This document shows positions 61,495 to 64,000 of a stretch of 64,000 bases of DNA, one piece after another. Location: NCBI GenBank assembly GCA_039029395.1, contig JBCCGG010000033.1:1-64000 (forward strand), in the 5' to 3' direction. The number at the start of each line of letters is the position of its first letter. Positions within the stretch are counted from its first letter, which is position 1. This DNA is from JBCCGG01 sp039029395 (GTDB lineage Bacteria; Pseudomonadota; Alphaproteobacteria; Kiloniellales; JAKSDN01). The notes under the pieces are model-generated. The model searched no databases, had not been told where the DNA came from, and saw nothing but the letters and a program-made list of their open reading frames with translations. The position numbers and the translations under genes are program-made.

Positions 61495-62253
61495 ATGTCC
61501 AACGACGGCAAGCTGACCGAGCAGTTGGTGCGCGAGCGGGCCTTCGCCATGCCCTTCGCCTGCCCCTCCTACCCGCCCGGGCCCTATCGCTTCATCGACC
61601 GGGAGTTCCTGGTGATCACCTACCGCACCGACCCCGAGGCCCTGGCCGCCGTGGTGCCGGCGCCGCTGGAGGTCGCCGAGCCGGTGGTCAAGTTCGAGTT
61701 CATCAAGATGCCCGATTCCACGGGCTTCGGGCACTACTGCGAATCCGGCCAGGTGATCCCCGTGACCTTCGAGGGGGTGAGCGGCGGCTATGTCCACGCC
61801 ATGTACCTGAACGACCACTCGCCGATCGCCGGCGGGCGCGAAATCTGGGGCTTCCCGAAAAAGCTCGCGACGCCCCACGTGGAGATCCAGAAGGACACCC
61901 TCGTCGGCACCCTGGACTACTGGGACCTGCGCATCGCGACCGGCACAATGGGTTTCAAGCACCAGAGCCTGGATCACGACAAGGTGCTCGAGGCGCTCGC
62001 CGTGCCCAACTTCATGCTCAAGATCATCCCGCACGTGGACGGCACACCCAGGGTCTGCGAGCTGGTCCGCTATTACCTGGAGGAGGTCACCCTGAAAGGC
62101 GCCTGGTCGGGCCCCGGCGCGCTCGAGCTGCATCCCCATGCGCTGGCGCCGGTCGCCAGCCTGCCGGTGCGCGAGGTGATCTCGGCGGTGCACTTCAACA
62201 CCGATTTGACCTTGCCCTACGGCGAGGTGGTACACGACTATCTGGCAGGCTGA
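61495..62253 (+). CDS. adc: Acetoacetate decarboxylase
   Basis: 252 residues. The Schiff-base lysine region is REIWGFPKKLATPHVEI, with the conserved Glu/Arg surround in FGHYCESGQVIPVTFEGV and the terminal EVISAVHFNTDLTLPYG. The enzyme converts acetoacetate to acetone and CO2. Its pairing with 3-hydroxybutyrate dehydrogenase suggests disposal of acetoacetate from PHB or ketone-body breakdown. ATG follows CCAAGGAGCC. Confidence 0.92.
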   Translation: MSNDGKLTEQLVRERAFAMPFACPSYPPGPYRFIDREFLVITYRTDPEALAAVVPAPLEVAEPVVKFEFIKMPDSTGFGHYCESGQVIPVTFEGVSGGYVHAMYLNDHSPIAGGREIWGFPKKLATPHVEIQKDTLVGTLDYWDLRIATGTMGFKHQSLDHDKVLEALAVPNFMLKIIPHVDGTPRVCELVRYYLEEVTLKGAWSGPGALELHPHALAPVASLPVREVISAVHFNTDLTLPYGEVVHDYLAG

Positions 62254-62272
62254 TTAAGGGGAGACGAGGGCC

Positions 62273-63055
62273 ATGCGCCTCAAGGACAAAGTCGCCATCA
62301 TCACCGGCGCCGCCAGCGGCATCGGCAAGGAGATCGCCTTCGAGTACGCCCGGGAGGGCGCCAAGATCTGCATCGCCGATCTCAATCTGGAGGGCGCCCA
62401 GGCGACCGCCGACGAGCTCGAGGCGGCCGGCCACCGGGCGATCGCGGTCGCCATGAACGTGACCGACGAAGCCGCGGTCGATGCCGGCGTCGCCGAGACG
62501 GTCGAGAAGCTGGGCGGGGTCGACGTCTTGATCAGCAACGCCGGCATCCAGCATATCGACGAGATTACCGACCTTCAGTTCAAGGACTGGAAGCTTCTGC
62601 TGGCGATCCATCTGGACGGCGCTTTCCTGACCACCCGGGCCTGCATGCGCCAGATGAAGGCCCAAGGGCGCGGCGGCAGCGTGATCTACATGGGCTCGGT
62701 CCACTCCAAGGTCGCCTCGCCCTTGAAGGCGCCCTACGTTACCGCCAAGCACGGCCTGATCGGCCTCGCCAAGCTGGTCGCGGTCGAGGGCGCGGCCTAT
62801 GGCGTGCGCGCCAACGTGATCTGCCCGGGCTTCGTGCGCACCCCTCTGGTCGACAAGCAGATACCCGAGCAGGCCAAGGAGCTCGGCATCTCCGAGGAAG
62901 AGGTGGTCAAGAACGTCATGCTGAAGGAGACCGTCGACGGCGAGTTCACGACCGTTCAGGACGTCGCCGAGACCGCGATCTTCCTGGCATCTTTCCCGTC
63001 CAATGCGCTGACCGGCCAATCGGTCGTGGTCAGCCATGGCTGGTTCATGGAGTGA
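62273..63055 (+). CDS. bdhA: 3-hydroxybutyrate dehydrogenase
   Basis: 260 residues of the short-chain dehydrogenase family. NAD site IITGAASGIGKEIAFEY, the NAG-type motif VLISNAGIQHIDEI, catalytic Ser in YMGSVHSKVASP and Tyr-x3-Lys in YVTAKHGLIGL. The segments KAPYVTAKHG and VCPGFVRTPLVDKQIPEQAK-like ending (ICPGFVRTPLVDKQIPEQ) fit D-3-hydroxybutyrate dehydrogenase. It interconverts 3-hydroxybutyrate and acetoacetate, feeding the upstream decarboxylase. Confidence 0.9.
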   Translation: MRLKDKVAIITGAASGIGKEIAFEYAREGAKICIADLNLEGAQATADELEAAGHRAIAVAMNVTDEAAVDAGVAETVEKLGGVDVLISNAGIQHIDEITDLQFKDWKLLLAIHLDGAFLTTRACMRQMKAQGRGGSVIYMGSVHSKVASPLKAPYVTAKHGLIGLAKLVAVEGAAYGVRANVICPGFVRTPLVDKQIPEQAKELGISEEEVVKNVMLKETVDGEFTTVQDVAETAIFLASFPSNALTGQSVVVSHGWFME

Positions 63056-63059
63056 GGGT

Positions 63060-63572
63060 TTAGAACAGCCAGTCGGTCGGCACGATATAGTAGAGGCCGA
63101 TGATCTCGGTGCCAGGATTGCTGTCGCCGATCCCGGCGTTGGAGAGGTGGGAGAAATAAAGCGCCAAGCGCGAGCGGTTTTCGAACTGATAGGCGAGTTC
63201 GGCCTGGGTGCGGAACTCCAGGACCGAGCCCAGGTCCCGGCTGTCGCCTTCCGACCAGCCGCCGACCCCGGCACTGGGCGTCAGCACGAAGTTGCCAAAG
63301 TGCAGATCGATCAGCGCCCCGGCGCCGCCCCACAACCCGCCATCGGTGTTGACCTGAAGGCCGAGCCAAGGCCGGAAGTGCCACAGGTTCCAGTCCGAGC
63401 GGTAATCGATGCGGAACTCGGCCGAGGGGTCCTCCTGCTCGATGAAGTCGAAGTAGCCGGCGCCGAAAGCCAGCTGAGCCGGGTCGTCCTGGAAGACCTG
63501 CCCCCAGGCACGCTCGGCCGGCGCGGCGATGAGCAGAAACAGTGCGATCGCGAGGGTGAGGCTCTTGCTCAC
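63060..63572 (-). CDS. PagL-like lipid A 3-O-deacylase / acyloxyacyl hydrolase-type outer-membrane protein
   Basis: 170 residues from GTG at 63572. A signal peptide (SKSLTLAIALFLLIAAPAER, cleavage near AWG) is followed by alternating beta strands of an 8-stranded barrel. The PagL catalytic region is present as LYFSHLSNAGIGDSNPGTE (His-Ser-Asn followed by Asn-x-Gly-x-Glu). PagL removes the 3-O acyl chain of lipid A in the outer membrane. A longer frame to 63746 adds non-homologous residues, so the GTG is preferred. Convergent with bdhA, 4 bp apart. Confidence 0.83.
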   Translation of the reverse strand: MSKSLTLAIALFLLIAAPAERAWGQVFQDDPAQLAFGAGYFDFIEQEDPSAEFRIDYRSDWNLWHFRPWLGLQVNTDGGLWGGAGALIDLHFGNFVLTPSAGVGGWSEGDSRDLGSVLEFRTQAELAYQFENRSRLALYFSHLSNAGIGDSNPGTEIIGLYYIVPTDWLF

Positions 63573-63666
63573 AGGTTGATCCACGGCATTTAGAACTAGC
63601 GTCCGGATTATGATCCCGTGACGCGAGTCGGCGCAAGGCACATGACGGGCCCCAGCGCCGGCCTTC

Positions 63667-64000
63667 TCATAACAATGTCTTGAACCGTTCGGTCGCCGCG
63701 ACCAGGGCCCGGCGGATACCTGGCTCCATGGCCGAATGACCGGCATCCGGCACGATATGGTAATCGGCCTCCGGCCAGGCGCGATGCAGGGCGTCGGCCG
63801 AGACGATCGGGCAGATCATGTCATAGCGGCCCTGGACGATAACCGCGGGTATGTCCCGGATCCGCGGCACGCCCTCGAGCAACGCGCCCTCGGCCATGAA
63901 GCCGCCATGGCGAAAGTATTGGGATTCCAGGCGCGCCAGGCCAAGCGCCATGCGCTCGGCGCCGAACGCGGCGACGGTCTGGGGGCTCGGCAGCAGGGTC
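63667..64000 (-). CDS. Proline iminopeptidase-like alpha/beta hydrolase, C-terminal part
   Basis: Partial: it runs off the right edge, which holds its upstream part. The visible 110 residues include TLLPSPQTVAAFG and ARLESQYFRHGGFMAEGALL, a cap region typical of proline iminopeptidases, then the acid residue in IVQGRYDMICPI and the catalytic His in VPDAGHSAMEPGI. It would release N-terminal proline from peptides. The nucleophile Ser is beyond the window. Confidence 0.85.
   Translation of the reverse strand, partial: TLLPSPQTVAAFGAERMALGLARLESQYFRHGGFMAEGALLEGVPRIRDIPAVIVQGRYDMICPIVSADALHRAWPEADYHIVPDAGHSAMEPGIRRALVAATERFKTLL

Overview
The window is 64 kb of gene-dense, high-GC DNA. It contains one tRNA and no rRNA, phage, transposase or CRISPR. 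Gene content points to an alphaproteobacterium, most likely in or near the Rhodospirillales/Kiloniellales. The evidence is a DivL-type kinase with tyrosine at the phospho-acceptor site next to ahcY, CtrA-like TTAA-N7-TTAAC DNA, an L-malyl-CoA lyase, xerD next to aroK-aroB, and a patatin/acetoacetate decarboxylase/3-hydroxybutyrate dehydrogenase cluster. Taxonomy is inference. Function calls come from reading the translated sequences, without database searches.

Layout. 1-123 is the tail of a histidinol-phosphatase/inositol-monophosphatase gene. 218-8905 is a YejABEF-type peptide importer with two tandem binding proteins, followed by a ghrA-like reductase. 8906-15166 holds a LysR/D-cysteine desulfhydrase-like pair, a MATE exporter, a His/Lys/Tyr-repeat secreted protein and a hydroxyacid dehydrogenase with a divergent LysR. 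15163-23391 is a six-gene minus-strand catabolic operon: class II aldolase, MttB-family methyltransferase, aldehyde dehydrogenase, FMN/Fe-S/FAD demethylase-like oxidoreductase, Xsc-like thiamine-diphosphate enzyme and TauD-like dioxygenase. A GcvA-like LysR gene lies divergent to it. 24986-25969 encodes a membrane-anchored protein that looks like the periplasmic P1 part of SecD without the SecD channel. 25964-32300 is a seven-gene minus-strand operon: a paralogous succinate-dehydrogenase/fumarate-reductase complex, a two-subunit class I fumarase-like hydratase and a second thiamine-diphosphate enzyme. A GntR/HutC regulator is divergent from it.

33139-44304 contains NnrS behind an NsrR-like palindrome, a Tat-exported family 5 binding protein divergent from a LacI regulator with two AACCGGTT operators, a tiny cysteine-rich protein, a HAD hydrolase plus glutamine amidotransferase, an L-malyl-CoA lyase, xerD, a large secreted protein of unknown function and an unusually short membrane protein (46 aa). 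44502-57705 is mostly housekeeping: aroK, aroB, a CorC-type protein, divL, ahcY, a zinc metallopeptidase, an ASCH protein, a TauD-like dioxygenase, pyrE and polA. 58014-64000 carries a small secreted protein, polyphosphate:AMP phosphotransferase, tRNA-Arg(CCU), a ketone-body/PHB-type trio, a PagL-like lipid A deacylase and the 3' end of a proline iminopeptidase gene.

The two best candidates for undescribed biology are the MttB-containing operon, which looks like a pathway for a methylated amine or betaine, possibly a sulfonated one, and the SDH-like/fumarase-like/ThDP operon, which looks like an oxidation-hydration-cleavage route for a succinate-like acid. The orphan SecD-like periplasmic protein is the most unusual single gene.
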